NCBI GenBank assembly: GCA_946402065.1
Contig: CAMIVR010000005.1
Location: forward strand, 1-64,000
DNA length: 64,000 nt
Direction: 5' to 3'
From: an uncultured Brevibacillus sp.
GTDB taxonomy: Bacteria; Bacillota; Bacilli; Brevibacillales; Brevibacillaceae
The translations under genes and the position numbers were made by a program. Of this stretch, positions 30,464-38,862 are shown piece by piece. Each line of letters opens with the position of its first letter. Within the stretch, counting starts at the first letter, position 1. The notes under the pieces were generated by a model, which had not been told where the DNA came from, ran no database searches, and worked only from the letters and a program-made list of their open reading frames with translations.

Positions 30464-31717
30464 CTATACGATGCCGAGTCCTTCATACAGCGGAAATTTG
30501 GCGCACAGTGCTGCTACACGGGCACGCGCTTCATCATGCTTCGCCGTATCTTCGGGATTTTTCAAGGTCAGCGCGATAATCGACGCGACTTCTTTCATCG
30601 CCGCTTCGTCAAATCCGCGGCTGGTCACAGCAGGTGTACCCATGCGAACGCCGCTGGTGACAAACGGGCTTTCCGGATCGTTCGGGATCGTGTTTTTGTT
30701 TGTCGTGATGCCCACTTCATCGAGCAGGTGCTCGGCTACTTTGCCCGTAAGACCCAGGTTGCGAACGTCAACGAGGACCAGGTGGTTGTCCGTTCCTCCG
30801 GAAACGAGTGTCAGTCCTTCCTGAATCAGCCCTTCCGCAAACGCTTGGGCATTTTTCACGATGCGTTCTGCGTATTGCTTAAACTCCGGCTGCAGGGCTT
30901 CGCCAAAGGACACCGCTTTTGCCGCGATCACGTGCATCAGCGGTCCGCCTTGCACGCCAGGGAAGATCGACTTGTCGATAGCTTTGGCGAACTCTTCCTT
31001 GCAAAGGATCAGACCGCCGCGTGGGCCGCGCAGTGTTTTATGCGTAGTAGAAGTAACGAAATGAGCGTGCGGCACTGGATTTGGATGCAGACCGGCTGCA
31101 ACCAGACCGGCGATATGAGCCATGTCCACCATGAAGTATGCGCCAACCTCGTCGGCAATCTCACGGAACTTGGCAAAGTCGATTTCGCGCGGGTACGCAC
31201 TCGCACCTGCCACGATCAGCTTGGGCTTGTGCTCCAGAGCTTTTGCCCGGACGACATCGTAATCGATGCGATGGGTTGTTTCATCGACGCCGTACTCGAC
31301 GAAATTGTACAGCAGGCCGGAGAAGTTAACCGGGCTGCCGTGGGTCAAATGTCCGCCCTGGGAAAGATTCATCCCCAATACAGTATCGCCTGGCTTCAGA
31401 ATGGAGAAGTATACACCCATGTTGGCTTGTGCGCCAGAGTGCGGCTGTACGTTGGCATGCTCAGCGCAGAACAATTCTTTCACGCGATCGCGGGCGATGT
31501 TTTCCGCGATGTCTACACATTCACAGCCGCCATAGTACCGACGTCCCGGGTAGCCTTCTGCGTATTTATTGGTCAATACAGTCCCCATCGCCTCCATAAC
31601 GGCGCGGCTGACAAAGTTTTCCGAAGCGATCAGCTCGATTTTGTCGCGTTGTCTGTTCAGCTCCAGCTGAATAGCATCAGCAATCTGCGGATCCTGGCTT
31701 TTAAGAAAGTCAAACAT
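30464..31717 (-). CDS. glyA: Serine hydroxymethyltransferase
   Basis: A PLP enzyme that converts serine and tetrahydrofolate to glycine and methylene-tetrahydrofolate, the main source of one-carbon units. It is 417 residues with the start at 31717 (AGGAGGG 9 bases upstream); the frame stays open to 31789 but that part overlaps the hairpin and the ywlG stop. The PLP lysine motif [15 protein letters not shown] and the SQGGHLTHG segment are present. Sits upstream of upp, as in B. subtilis. No PurR box was recognised. Confidence 0.97.
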   Translation of the reverse strand: MFDFLKSQDPQIADAIQLELNRQRDKIELIASENFVSRAVMEAMGTVLTNKYAEGYPGRRYYGGCECVDIAENIARDRVKELFCAEHANVQPHSGAQANMGVYFSILKPGDTVLGMNLSQGGHLTHGSPVNFSGLLYNFVEYGVDETTHRIDYDVVRAKALEHKPKLIVAGASAYPREIDFAKFREIADEVGAYFMVDMAHIAGLVAAGLHPNPVPHAHFVTSTTHKTLRGPRGGLILCKEEFAKAIDKSIFPGVQGGPLMHVIAAKAVSFGEALQPEFKQYAERIVKNAQAFAEGLIQEGLTLVSGGTDNHLVLVDVRNLGLTGKVAEHLLDEVGITTNKNTIPNDPESPFVTSGVRMGTPAVTSRGFDEAAMKEVASIIALTLKNPEDTAKHDEARARVAALCAKFPLYEGLGIV

Positions 31718-31757
31718 GGATAAGTCCCTCCTACTCGTTTTCCTATCGATTTTTATT

Positions 31758-31778
31758 GAGGATTTTGCAAAAATCCTC
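31758..31778 (-). terminator. Hairpin between ywlG and glyA
   Basis: GAGGATTTT and AAAATCCTC arms with a 3-base loop, located directly at the ywlG stop codon. The tail AATAAAAATC is not a U-run on the minus strand, so it may be an attenuator, a processing site or a weak terminator. Confidence 0.5.
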
Positions 31779-31779
31779 T

Positions 31780-32349
31780 CTATGAACAACTCGTATCTGC
31801 CTCGGGTTTAACGTATACAGCACGAGCGCCACCGATTAATTTGGGTCGTGACGTCGCAGCGGTCACGTGTGCCTCGCCAATCTGTTTCAGGCTTGGACGA
31901 ATGGGAACAGCAACATGGCGCAGATGCATCCCGATAAAAGTGTCGCCAATGTCGATTCCCGCGTGAGCCTGGATCTGCTCGACAACAACAGGTGCTTCAA
32001 ACCGGCTGTAGGCGTATGCTGCCATCGCCCCGCCAGCAGTCGGCACCGGAACGACAGAAACCTCTTCCCAGCCGTATCGTTCCATCGTCGCTCGCTCCAT
32101 CACAAGGGCGCGGTTGAGATGCTCGCAGCACTGAAAGGCCAAAGCAAAGCCATATTCCTGCTGCACTTGGGCAATCCCGCGAAACAGGGCAGCAGCAACG
32201 TCTCCACTGCCGGCCTTGCCAATGTGTTTCCCCAGCACTTCACTCGTACTGCACCCGATGACGAGCAGCTTGCCGCCTGTCAGCTGTGCACTCTCCCGGA
32301 CTTCACCAACAACCGCCTTTACCTGCTGCTCGATCAGAGCCAAGTCCAT
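31780..32349 (-). CDS. ywlG: YwlG / TIGR01440 (DUF436) family protein
   Basis: A 189-residue cytoplasmic protein of unknown function, conserved next to rpiB and glyA across bacilli. Its family features are the N-terminal [19 protein letters not shown], the [15 protein letters not shown] motif with paired cysteines, and C-terminal [11 protein letters not shown]. It starts 20 bases after rpiB and is probably in the same transcript. No catalytic activity is known to me. Confidence 0.88.
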   Translation of the reverse strand: MDLALIEQQVKAVVGEVRESAQLTGGKLLVIGCSTSEVLGKHIGKAGSGDVAAALFRGIAQVQQEYGFALAFQCCEHLNRALVMERATMERYGWEEVSVVPVPTAGGAMAAYAYSRFEAPVVVEQIQAHAGIDIGDTFIGMHLRHVAVPIRPSLKQIGEAHVTAATSRPKLIGGARAVYVKPEADTSCS

Positions 32350-32369
32350 CTCTTCCTCACTCCCTCGGC

Positions 32370-32810
32370 TTACTTCGCTTCGATTGCTTTGATCTTGTCC
32401 ACCCGGCGTTCATGACGCCCGCCCAAAAACGCTGTTTCCAGCCAAATTTTCACGATATCCAAAGCGAGCCCGGGACCGATGACGCGTTCACCCATCGCCA
32501 GCACATTCGAGTCGTTATGCTCGCGTGTAGCCTTTGCGGAAAAGGTATCGTGAACGAGGGCGCAGCGAATCCCTGCCACTTTATTCGCGGCGATGGACAT
32601 GCCAATCCCTGTACCACACACGAGGATTCCCCGGTCAAATTCTCCTGCTGCCACTTTTGTCGCCACCGGAAGGGCGTAATCAGGGTAATCTACAGAGGTT
32701 TCACACTCACAGCCAAAATCCTCATAGCTGATATTCAACGAGTCCAGCAAGGTTTTGATTTCCTCTTTGAGCTTAAATCCACCGTGGTCGGCAGCCAATG
32801 CTACTTTCAT
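32370..32810 (-). CDS. rpiB: Ribose 5-phosphate isomerase B
   Basis: Interconverts ribose 5-phosphate and ribulose 5-phosphate in the pentose phosphate pathway. It is 146 residues, typical for RpiB/LacAB. AADHGGFKLKEEI at the N-terminus and the active-site cysteine in VCGTGIGMSIAANK are intact, followed by NDSNVLAMGERVIG. It is the B. subtilis ywlF counterpart and leads the rpiB-ywlG pair. Confidence 0.96.
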   Translation of the reverse strand: MKVALAADHGGFKLKEEIKTLLDSLNISYEDFGCECETSVDYPDYALPVATKVAAGEFDRGILVCGTGIGMSIAANKVAGIRCALVHDTFSAKATREHNDSNVLAMGERVIGPGLALDIVKIWLETAFLGGRHERRVDKIKAIEAK

Positions 32811-32842
32811 GTATGGTCCCTCACTTTTCTATAATCTTCTGT

Positions 32843-32848
32843 ATTATA
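32843..32848 (-). promoter_or_regulatory. Probable -10 box of rpiB-ywlG
   Basis: A perfect TATAAT on the minus strand, 32 bases before the rpiB ATG. The best -35 (TTTCAA at 16 bases) is weak. Confidence 0.5.
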
Positions 32849-32939
32849 CCTTATTTCCTGTGAATTGAAACAGTGATAAAGTGCTTTTTTAAGAAAAATA
32901 GACGAAAAAGCTTACATTAACTGCATAAACAACGGTAAA

Positions 32940-32990
32940 CATTCGTTTTTTACCCCTTCCAGCCCGAGTTATTCCCCGGACTGGCGAATG
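32940..32990. other. Nested inverted repeat between ywlE and rpiB
   Basis: CATTCG (32940-32945) pairs with CGAATG (32985-32990), and inside it CCAGCCCG pairs with CGGACTGG (32959-32984, one mismatch). There is no U-run on either side, so it is not a standard terminator. It lies between the ywlE terminator and the rpiB promoter, in an otherwise empty 170-base stretch. Confidence 0.5.
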
Positions 32991-33017
32991 GACAAAAACG
33001 TATTGCGAACCATAGTA

Positions 33018-33053
33018 GAAAAAGGGCCTGTCCCATCGACAGTTCCCTTTTCC
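33018..33053 (-). terminator. Rho-independent terminator of ywlE
   Basis: On the minus strand AAAGGGAACTGTC pairs with GGACAGGCCCTTTTT around a GATG loop, 17 bases after the gene. Confidence 0.9.
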
Positions 33054-33069
33054 TTGCTCTGCTTTCTTT

Positions 33070-33516
33070 TTACTCCTCGGAGGTCAGCCTTTTGTGCAGC
33101 AAGTCAAGCAGGCCGTCAATCTCTTCGGCGCATCGCTTGTAGGTTTCAAAGCTGCCGCCAAAAGGATCGGCGATGTCGCTTTGGTCTCCTGCTCCGGTGA
33201 ATTCCTTTAACGTGTAGAGCTTCCCGGCAGCACCGGGGAAAAATTGCATAACGACGGATTTATGTCCCTGCGTCATCGTCAAGATCAGGTCGGCCCACGC
33301 AACCAGCTGCTCATTCAGCCGTTGTGCCGAGTGGTTATGCTCGATACCTCTCTCGATGAGGACTTGGTTGGCGTATTCCGACGCTTTTTGCCCGTCCATC
33401 GCAGCCACCCCGGCCGACAGAATGTCAATCTGCAAGCCAGCCGTTTTCGCTCGGAACAGCGCTTCCGCCATCGGACTCCGACATGTATTGCCGGTACATA
33501 CAAAGAGAATGCGCAT
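33070..33516 (-). CDS. ywlE: Low-molecular-weight phosphatase, YwlE-type protein arginine phosphatase
   Basis: A 148-residue cytoplasmic phosphatase of the LMW-PTP fold. The P-loop CTGNTCRS occupies residues 7-14 and the general-acid aspartate is in IADPFGGS. In B. subtilis YwlE a threonine at residue 11 gives specificity for phosphoarginine, reversing McsB; that threonine is present here, so an arginine phosphatase is the better call than a tyrosine phosphatase. It lies between mntP and rpiB, as in B. subtilis. Confidence 0.92.
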   Translation of the reverse strand: MRILFVCTGNTCRSPMAEALFRAKTAGLQIDILSAGVAAMDGQKASEYANQVLIERGIEHNHSAQRLNEQLVAWADLILTMTQGHKSVVMQFFPGAAGKLYTLKEFTGAGDQSDIADPFGGSFETYKRCAEEIDGLLDLLHKRLTSEE

Positions 33517-33570
33517 CTTGGCAAACAGCTCCTTTATACCGCGATTTTATCGAAAGGGGGGATACGCTTG

Positions 33571-34131
33571 CTATAGAATAAATTTTAGTCCAAATGAGAA
33601 TAAAATCAAGCCGCCTAATACTTCGCTGTACTCTCCAAGCCATCCCCCCACGCTTCTGCCGAGCAGCAAGCCACATCCGGCCATAATCCCCCCCATCATG
33701 CCAAACAGGCAGACGGCCAGGATCTTGTTCACTTCCATCAGGCCGAAGGAGAAGCCGACAGAAAGCGCGTCGAGGCTGACACTAAAGGCGAACAGCAGCA
33801 GTCCGAAGCCTTTCGTGTACAGAATTCCCTGCTCTTCGTTACGAAAAAACCCGCTCCACAGCATATGTAGTCCCAAAGCCATCAAAACTCCGCCGCCAAT
33901 CAAAACAGCGATATCGCCTACGATCTCTGACAGGTAGATCCCAACCCATATCCCGACGAGCGGCATTCCAATGTGAAACAGACCTATCGTAATACTTATT
34001 CTCATTACTTCGCGAAGCCGCATCCCGACCATCCCGACCCCGATCCCTAATGAGAAGGCATCCATTCCGAGCGCAAAGGCAACCATCAGCAACGTTAAGA
34101 ACTGTCCCCATTGGAATAAGGTTATGTCCAC
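33571..34131 (-). CDS. mntP: Manganese efflux pump MntP
   Basis: A 186-residue membrane protein with six transmembrane helices that exports Mn2+ in characterised relatives. Each half has the conserved aspartate/serine motif: FALGMDAFSLGIGVG near the N-terminus and AFSVSLDALSVGFSFG in the second half. The start is GTG at 34131 with GGAGGGGG upstream. It equals B. subtilis ywlD by position. A Mn2+ riboswitch (yybP-ykoY) was looked for in the short leader and not recognised. Confidence 0.92.
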   Translation of the reverse strand: MDITLFQWGQFLTLLMVAFALGMDAFSLGIGVGMVGMRLREVMRISITIGLFHIGMPLVGIWVGIYLSEIVGDIAVLIGGGVLMALGLHMLWSGFFRNEEQGILYTKGFGLLLFAFSVSLDALSVGFSFGLMEVNKILAVCLFGMMGGIMAGCGLLLGRSVGGWLGEYSEVLGGLILFSFGLKFIL

Positions 34132-34187
34132 TTACCTTCCCCCTCCTGTCCTTTCACCTTATGCGGACAAGTGGGGAAACATTCATC

Positions 34188-35267
34188 TTAAACGGACAAG
34201 ATCCGGCCTGCCGCCGCCTTTTCCAGCCGATTCATCACGGCGAGTCCCATATCGGTACGCGGAAACGTTTCGGACACAATAAATTGAATCTGCAAATCGT
34301 CAAACGCCCGCAGCGTCGCGTATAAATCACGCGCCACAGCGGCTAAATCACTGCTCGAACCACATGGCAGGACCGCATCGACAAACGGTTTGCCGCTCCA
34401 CAGCGACGCTGACTCTGCTGTAGCCAGCACGCCTGTGCGCAACCCGCTCCTTTTGGCCTGCAGCAGCAATTCCTCCATTTTGCGGCGCACAGCTGCGGTT
34501 TCACCGGATACCAGCCACAGCTCGCCTTTTGGCGCGTAGTGGGCGTATTTCATTCCGGGTGAGCGTGGACTTGTCTCCGCATCCACGAGGAATGCCGGAT
34601 CCATTTCTACCTGGCCCAAGACGCTCTTGATTTGTTCGTACGTCACTCCGCCGGGGCGGAGAATTAACGCCGGATATACTGTCATATCAATAACGGTCGA
34701 CTCTACTCCGACACCTGTCTGGCCACCGTCCAAAATCGCCGCGATCTTGCCAGCCAAATCTTTTCGCACGTGCTCGGCTGACGTCGGGCTTGGTCTTCCG
34801 GACAGATTGGCGCTTGGAGCTGCGATCGGAACGTTTGCCTGGCGGATCAGCTCCAGTGCTACAGGATGATCGGGCATCCGCACGCCGACTGTCGGCAAGC
34901 CAGCAGTAACCAGCTTGGCAACGGCTGAAGTACTCGGCAAGATCAAGGTCAGCGGCCCCGGCCAAAACGCGTCAATCAAGCGCTGGGCATCATCTGATAC
35001 GTCTCGTGCAACGAGCGCGAGCTGTGACATTTCGCCGATGTGAACAATCAGTGGATTATCGCTCGGTCTTCCCTTTGCCTGATATATTTTTCCCACTGCT
35101 TCATCGGACAATGCATTCGCACCCAGCCCATACACGGTTTCGGTCGGGAACGCGACAACCTCTCCCGCCCGAATCAATCTGGCTGCGTCCACAATATGTA
35201 CACAACTTTTATTGTCTTCCACATTTTTATCCACATGCAACAGTTTTGTTTCGATCTTGTTCACCAT
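34188..35267 (-). CDS. ywlC: L-threonylcarbamoyladenylate synthase (Sua5/YwlC type)
   Basis: Makes threonylcarbamoyl-AMP from threonine, bicarbonate and ATP, the first step of t6A tRNA modification. It is 359 residues: a YrdC domain (residues 22-215, with VAFPTETVYGLGANA and KGRPSDNPLIVHI) and a C-terminal Sua5 domain linked by SPGMKYAHYAPK, so it is the long Sua5 form rather than short TsaC. The ATG follows AAAGGAACACCCGA. A perfect DnaA-box sequence occurs inside codons 12-14 region (35227-35235). Confidence 0.95.
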   Translation of the reverse strand: MVNKIETKLLHVDKNVEDNKSCVHIVDAARLIRAGEVVAFPTETVYGLGANALSDEAVGKIYQAKGRPSDNPLIVHIGEMSQLALVARDVSDDAQRLIDAFWPGPLTLILPSTSAVAKLVTAGLPTVGVRMPDHPVALELIRQANVPIAAPSANLSGRPSPTSAEHVRKDLAGKIAAILDGGQTGVGVESTVIDMTVYPALILRPGGVTYEQIKSVLGQVEMDPAFLVDAETSPRSPGMKYAHYAPKGELWLVSGETAAVRRKMEELLLQAKRSGLRTGVLATAESASLWSGKPFVDAVLPCGSSSDLAAVARDLYATLRAFDDLQIQFIVSETFPRTDMGLAVMNRLEKAAAGRILSV

Positions 35268-35367
35268 TCGGGTGTTCCTTTCCTGACGCTACCTAGCAGC
35301 GGTTTGTGCACCTAGTATAAAATCTTCCGGAAAAGTTTTCAACAGCCTGTGGGTAACTTGTGAATAA
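35227..35367. promoter_or_regulatory. Cluster of DnaA-box-like 9-mers around the ywlC start
   Basis: TTATCCACA at 35227-35235 is a perfect consensus box. TGTGGGTAA at 35348-35356 and TGTGAATAA at 35359-35367 are each one mismatch from the reverse consensus TGTGGATAA and start 11 bases apart, about one helical turn. The two lie just upstream of the ywlC -35 box. B. subtilis is known to bind DnaA in the ywlC upstream region. Confidence 0.55.
35314..35342 (-). promoter_or_regulatory. Sigma-A promoter of ywlC
   Basis: TTGAAA (35337-35342), a 17-base spacer and TATACT (35314-35319) on the minus strand, about 47 bases before the ATG. It abuts two DnaA-box-like sequences on its upstream side. Confidence 0.8.
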
Positions 35368-35381
35368 GTATGGGTATAATT

Positions 35382-35420
35382 CAAAAGCGAAAAGCAGCAC
35401 CATTCGCCGCTTTTCGCTTG
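35382..35420 (-). terminator. Rho-independent terminator
   Basis: On the minus strand AAGCGAAAAGCGGC pairs with GCTGCTTTTCGCTTTTG around a 7-base loop, just after the gene at 35430-36344. Confidence 0.9.
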
Positions 35421-35429
35421 CCAACCGGA

Positions 35430-36344
35430 TTACTTCAGTTTCTGTGCGATCGCCACCAGATCCTGCTTGGAAACGTTGTCCGCCGTCGTTCTGATACTCA
35501 CCATCAGCCTCGTCGGCTCCTCCTTCAGAATCTCGATAAATCGCAGTACTTTGCCGGTTTCCTCCATCTTTTGTTCATGGTAGAGCGCATCCTTGTTGTT
35601 GATCTTGATTTTCTCCACGGTTTCGTTTGGACCCGCTTCCGAACCGATTCTCTTCACTTTTTCAAGGTTATCGATTGTAATATAAATTTCACCCTTATCG
35701 CCCTTGTAAGCTCCCATCGCTTGCTCGATCGTCTTGCTCAGCTCGAGCTCTTTCACAACGACGTCTTTCTTTGTGTCCGTCGCTTCTTTTACCATTGCCT
35801 GTTTCAATTGTTCCATGTCCCCTCTGATCACTTCGTGAGTGACGAGACCTTCGGTGAACGCAAACCCGCCTTCAAGCTTTTCCGGGAACGTGTACAATTC
35901 GCCTACTTCTGCCTGAAGTACGGACAGTTCCGTAGGAGTTAGCGGTTGCTGCATCCAGCTCACGCGATTTTCCGGATTTTCCTTATCCACCACCAATACC
36001 GCTGAAGCCGTACCCGGTTTTAACGACTCACGAACTTTATTCAGTTTATCGCGGTAACTTTCGTTTGCTAATTGCGGACCTTCTGTCGTCTTGGTTACTT
36101 GATAAACGAAATCGCCTTTTTCACTCTTCAGCTCATATACAGTGATCGCGGCGAATGCCGATGTAACTGCCATGACAATCCCTGCAAAAACAATTAATCC
36201 TACCCGTTTTTTCATGTGTACTGCCTCCCTTTGTCTTGTTTTCATCGCTATCTTTTGCTTGATCCGATCCTTGACATCCATGTCCGGAACTGCGGTTGAA
36301 TCGAACAACCGCTTCAACTCATCGACTGATTGAGTATGCTTCAT
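35430..36344 (-). CDS. Membrane-anchored partner of the ECF sigma factor, probable anti-sigma factor
   Basis: A 304-residue protein with a cytoplasmic N-terminus of about 43 residues, one transmembrane helix (residues 47-67, VGLIVFAGIVMAVTSAFAAI) and a large extracytoplasmic domain. Its start overlaps the end of the upstream ECF sigma gene by 26 bases. This is the usual arrangement of sigma and anti-sigma genes, so the role as a membrane anti-sigma factor is inferred. The N-terminal region has no clear zinc-binding anti-sigma motif. The outer domain is not recognised; its C-terminal part resembles repeat-like beta/alpha segments. Confidence 0.75.
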   Translation of the reverse strand: MKHTQSVDELKRLFDSTAVPDMDVKDRIKQKIAMKTRQREAVHMKKRVGLIVFAGIVMAVTSAFAAITVYELKSEKGDFVYQVTKTTEGPQLANESYRDKLNKVRESLKPGTASAVLVVDKENPENRVSWMQQPLTPTELSVLQAEVGELYTFPEKLEGGFAFTEGLVTHEVIRGDMEQLKQAMVKEATDTKKDVVVKELELSKTIEQAMGAYKGDKGEIYITIDNLEKVKRIGSEAGPNETVEKIKINNKDALYHEQKMEETGKVLRFIEILKEEPTRLMVSIRTTADNVSKQDLVAIAQKLK

Positions 36345-36900
36345 ACCCCCTTCCTCCTTTCCGCTGTTGCAACAGCTTTTTGCACTTTTTCACTGCTCGT
36401 TCAAATTGCTTTCGCAGCGCCGCTTGATTTTTATTACAGATAAGGGCTAATTCATCGTAATTTTTCTCTTCCACGACTCGCAGAATCAGGATGTTTCGCT
36501 CCGCTGCAGAGAGCTTGGAAAGAGCGAGATGAAGCGGTTCGCTCAACTGCTCCTGTTCCACCCTCGTCTCTCCTTCATTGCTGGCCGATTCCGGCATGCC
36601 CAACCGCATGAAAGGCAGCAGCTGTTGCAGCTTTCTCCGCTTCAGCAAATTGATACAGTGATTATAAGCAATTTTGTATAGCCATGATGAAAAGGAGACG
36701 GTCCTGGTGTATCGGTCTATGTGTTCGTACGCCTTCAGAAAAACCTCTTGCACGGCGTCCTCCGCTTCTTGCCGATGGCCAAGCATATGGTAGCAGTATG
36801 TAAAAATCGGCTTTTGCATTTCATCGATAATAAAATCAAAATCCTCCAGCGAACCGGCTTGCACTGCCTCTACTGCCCGTTCCATCCGATCTTGCTGCAT
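36319..36900 (-). CDS. ECF-type RNA polymerase sigma factor
   Basis: A 193-residue sigma-70 family protein of the ECF type. Region 2 has DAVQEVFLKAYEHIDRYT with SFSSWLYKIAYNHCINLLKRRK, and region 4 has LSAAERNILILRVVEEKNYDELALICN followed by a basic stretch. Region 3 is absent, as in all ECF factors. The ATG at 36900 is favoured over the GTG at 36909 because GGGAGG ends 8 bases upstream of the ATG. Targets are unknown; autoregulation cannot be judged from the leader. Confidence 0.93.
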   Translation of the reverse strand: MQQDRMERAVEAVQAGSLEDFDFIIDEMQKPIFTYCYHMLGHRQEAEDAVQEVFLKAYEHIDRYTRTVSFSSWLYKIAYNHCINLLKRRKLQQLLPFMRLGMPESASNEGETRVEQEQLSEPLHLALSKLSAAERNILILRVVEEKNYDELALICNKNQAALRKQFERAVKKCKKLLQQRKGGRGYEAYSISR

Positions 36901-36978
36901 CTCTCTCACCTCCCTTTGTAAGATATAACAAACTTTTCACTCGCTTTGTGACATTTGGACAAAAAAACGATGCAAAGC

Positions 36979-37006
36979 AAAAAAACCCGCCCTGTAAAAG
37001 GCGGGG
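36979..37006 (-). terminator. Rho-independent terminator of spoIIR
   Basis: CCCGCC and GGCGGG arms on the minus strand enclose an 8-base loop and are followed by TTTTTTT, 15 bases after the stop codon. Confidence 0.92.
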
Positions 37007-37021
37007 GAGGGGGAGCATATG

Positions 37022-37861
37022 TTAAAAGAGGGCGGCAAGCTTTTCCCAGAGGAAGAATCTGATTTCTACCCGTGGCGTGGTGTCTGACACCGCTTGGACC
37101 GCTTGTTTCTGAATAGGTGCTGTTCGTTGTGCTTCCGGATCGTCTCCGATTACTTGCTCGTGTTGCTGCTCGCCTGGCTCGCTTGCTGACCGCCATGTAC
37201 GCGACTGATTGCGAACAAGTCCGCTTTTTTCTCCACGCAGTTGGTCCAGCTCAGATTGTTCGCTGACCGATTTCTGAGCGATTGAGACATTGTCGACAGA
37301 TTCTTCTGTCTCTTTTGACACTGTGAAAGCTTTGTCTGGCTGAGCTTGTCCGGATTTCAGCGTGCTGACAGCATCGCCGTTTGACATATCGATAAAGCAG
37401 AGCGGCGGAAACAAGACGCACCACCAGTTTTGGCCTTTCGCTTCACCGATTCTGATCCGCAGCGCTTCGTAGTTGCCTGCAGGGTATACATAGGAGCCGT
37501 ACAGCTTCGTCGGAAACGGTACTTGACCGAAATCGACGACTGCAGAGTAGCTGAACCCACGCGCCTTGATTGTCTCGGCAACCAGCTCTTGAAGCTGCGG
37601 AAGCTGTGCAGCGACGAATTGACGGGCTTCGTCATATGAATGAATGTCCTTCACCCACGTATTCATTTGTGCGACTACGGCATCCCGGACTTCGCGTTTC
37701 AGCCATTGATCGTTGACCGAATCGCTGTTGGCGATGATCCGCAAGCGGATGGATTCCTGTGGAATCGGACCATTATCAAGCACATTGGCTGATGTCAGCT
37801 GGCCTTCCCAGCTCATCACCGCTATGACCAAGGTAAAGAATACGAAAAAGAACCGTTTCAT
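37022..37861 (-). CDS. spoIIR: Stage II sporulation protein R
   Basis: A secreted signalling protein made in the forespore that triggers SpoIIGA-dependent processing of pro-sigma-E in the mother cell. It is 279 residues. Residues 1-25 are a signal peptide (MKRFFFVFFTLVIAVMSWEG). The conserved domain includes IPQESIRLRIIANSDSVNDQWLKREVRDAV and GEAKGQNWWCVLFPPLCFID (residues about 140-165). Between that and a C-terminal VEIRFFLWEKL motif lies a hydrophilic linker of about 90 residues, longer than in the usual SpoIIR. The ATG at 37861 follows GAGGGGAG by 8 bases, and a sigma-F promoter lies upstream. Confidence 0.93.
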   Translation of the reverse strand: MKRFFFVFFTLVIAVMSWEGQLTSANVLDNGPIPQESIRLRIIANSDSVNDQWLKREVRDAVVAQMNTWVKDIHSYDEARQFVAAQLPQLQELVAETIKARGFSYSAVVDFGQVPFPTKLYGSYVYPAGNYEALRIRIGEAKGQNWWCVLFPPLCFIDMSNGDAVSTLKSGQAQPDKAFTVSKETEESVDNVSIAQKSVSEQSELDQLRGEKSGLVRNQSRTWRSASEPGEQQHEQVIGDDPEAQRTAPIQKQAVQAVSDTTPRVEIRFFLWEKLAALF

Positions 37862-37915
37862 AGTGACGTCTCCCCTCAAAACTGACGCTTTTTGGCTTTC
37901 TCTTCTCTAGTCGTC

Positions 37916-37944
37916 AGTATGGTCAAGGAATCTATCAAATATAC
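37916..37944 (-). promoter_or_regulatory. Sigma-F promoter of spoIIR
   Basis: On the minus strand GTATA (37940-37944) is followed after exactly 15 bases by GACCATACT (37916-37924), close to the sigma-F consensus GYATA-N15-GGNRANANT. spoIIR is a sigma-F gene in B. subtilis. Confidence 0.8.
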
Positions 37945-37968
37945 ACGGTTCCAATTTTTTACTAGATT

Positions 37969-38862
37969 TCATTTCCGCCAGCCCATGACGACGCGTTCAA
38001 TCCCGGCCAAATCCGGGATGACCACGACTTCATCGACAGTCTGTGAGGCCCGCAGCAAATCCGCTACGACACCTGCCTGATGAATCCCCACTTCGAAGGC
38101 GACGAGCGCTCTCGGTTGCAAAATGGACGGCAAATTTACACACAATCGCCGATAACACGCCAGTCCATCTTCGCCGCCGTCAAGAGCAAGCCACGGTTCG
38201 AAGTCGCGCACCTCGCGATCAAGCCGTTTGACATCCTCGTGCGGGATGTAGGGGGGGTTGGAGACGAGTATGTCTACTCGCTCACCGCTCGCCAGGAACG
38301 GCCCAACCAGGTCGCCCTGTAAAAATCTCACCCGCTGTCCTACGCCGAGCTGATCGGCGTTGCGCTTGGCGATGGCGATCGCCTGCTCGGACAAATCGAC
38401 TGTCGTAACCCGCCAATGGCTGCGCTCGCAGGCCAGCGTCACGGCAATCGCCCCGCTCCCTGTACCGATGTCGGCAACAGCAAGCGGTGTGCCACTCTCC
38501 CAAATGCGGTCGGCAGCATCCAAGACCTGCTCGACGAGGATTTCCGTCTCCGGGCGCGGGATCAGTACCCCTGGCTCAACGGCAAAATCGCGCCCGTAGA
38601 ACGCTTGTGTCCCCAGTACGTACTGAATCGGCTCTTGCGCTGCCCTGCGTTCAACCAGCGCTGCCAAGCGGCGGACCGCCTCCTCAGCAACCGGATCAGG
38701 CAGCGAGGCCAAAAATTGCGTCCGGTCCAGCCCAAGCACATGGCGGATCAACAGCTCCGCTTCAAAGCGCGGATCCTTGCACCCGGACTCGTGTAAAAAG
38801 GAAGAAGCCCACAGCAGGGCTTCTCGTATGGTAGTCGGCTTGCTTGAATTACGCTGTGGCAT
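37969..38862 (-). CDS. prmC: Peptide chain release factor N5-glutamine methyltransferase
   Basis: Methylates the glutamine of the GGQ motif in release factors using S-adenosylmethionine. It is 297 residues with the start at 38862; an in-frame ATG at 38886 is possible but GGAG lies 9 bases before 38862. [16 protein letters not shown] (SAM-binding) and the substrate-glutamine-binding [12 protein letters not shown] motif are intact. The N-terminal helical domain is normal. It overlaps the end of prfA, its substrate, by 14 bases. Confidence 0.95.
   Translation of the reverse strand: MPQRNSSKPTTIREALLWASSFLHESGCKDPRFEAELLIRHVLGLDRTQFLASLPDPVAEEAVRRLAALVERRAAQEPIQYVLGTQAFYGRDFAVEPGVLIPRPETEILVEQVLDAADRIWESGTPLAVADIGTGSGAIAVTLACERSHWRVTTVDLSEQAIAIAKRNADQLGVGQRVRFLQGDLVGPFLASGERVDILVSNPPYIPHEDVKRLDREVRDFEPWLALDGGEDGLACYRRLCVNLPSILQPRALVAFEVGIHQAGVVADLLRASQTVDEVVVIPDLAGIERVVMGWRK

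Noticed and set aside
34132-34187. Mn2+ (yybP-ykoY) riboswitch in front of mntP
   Set aside because: The mntP upstream region shows no conserved riboswitch loops and is too short (the next gene begins 56 bases away).
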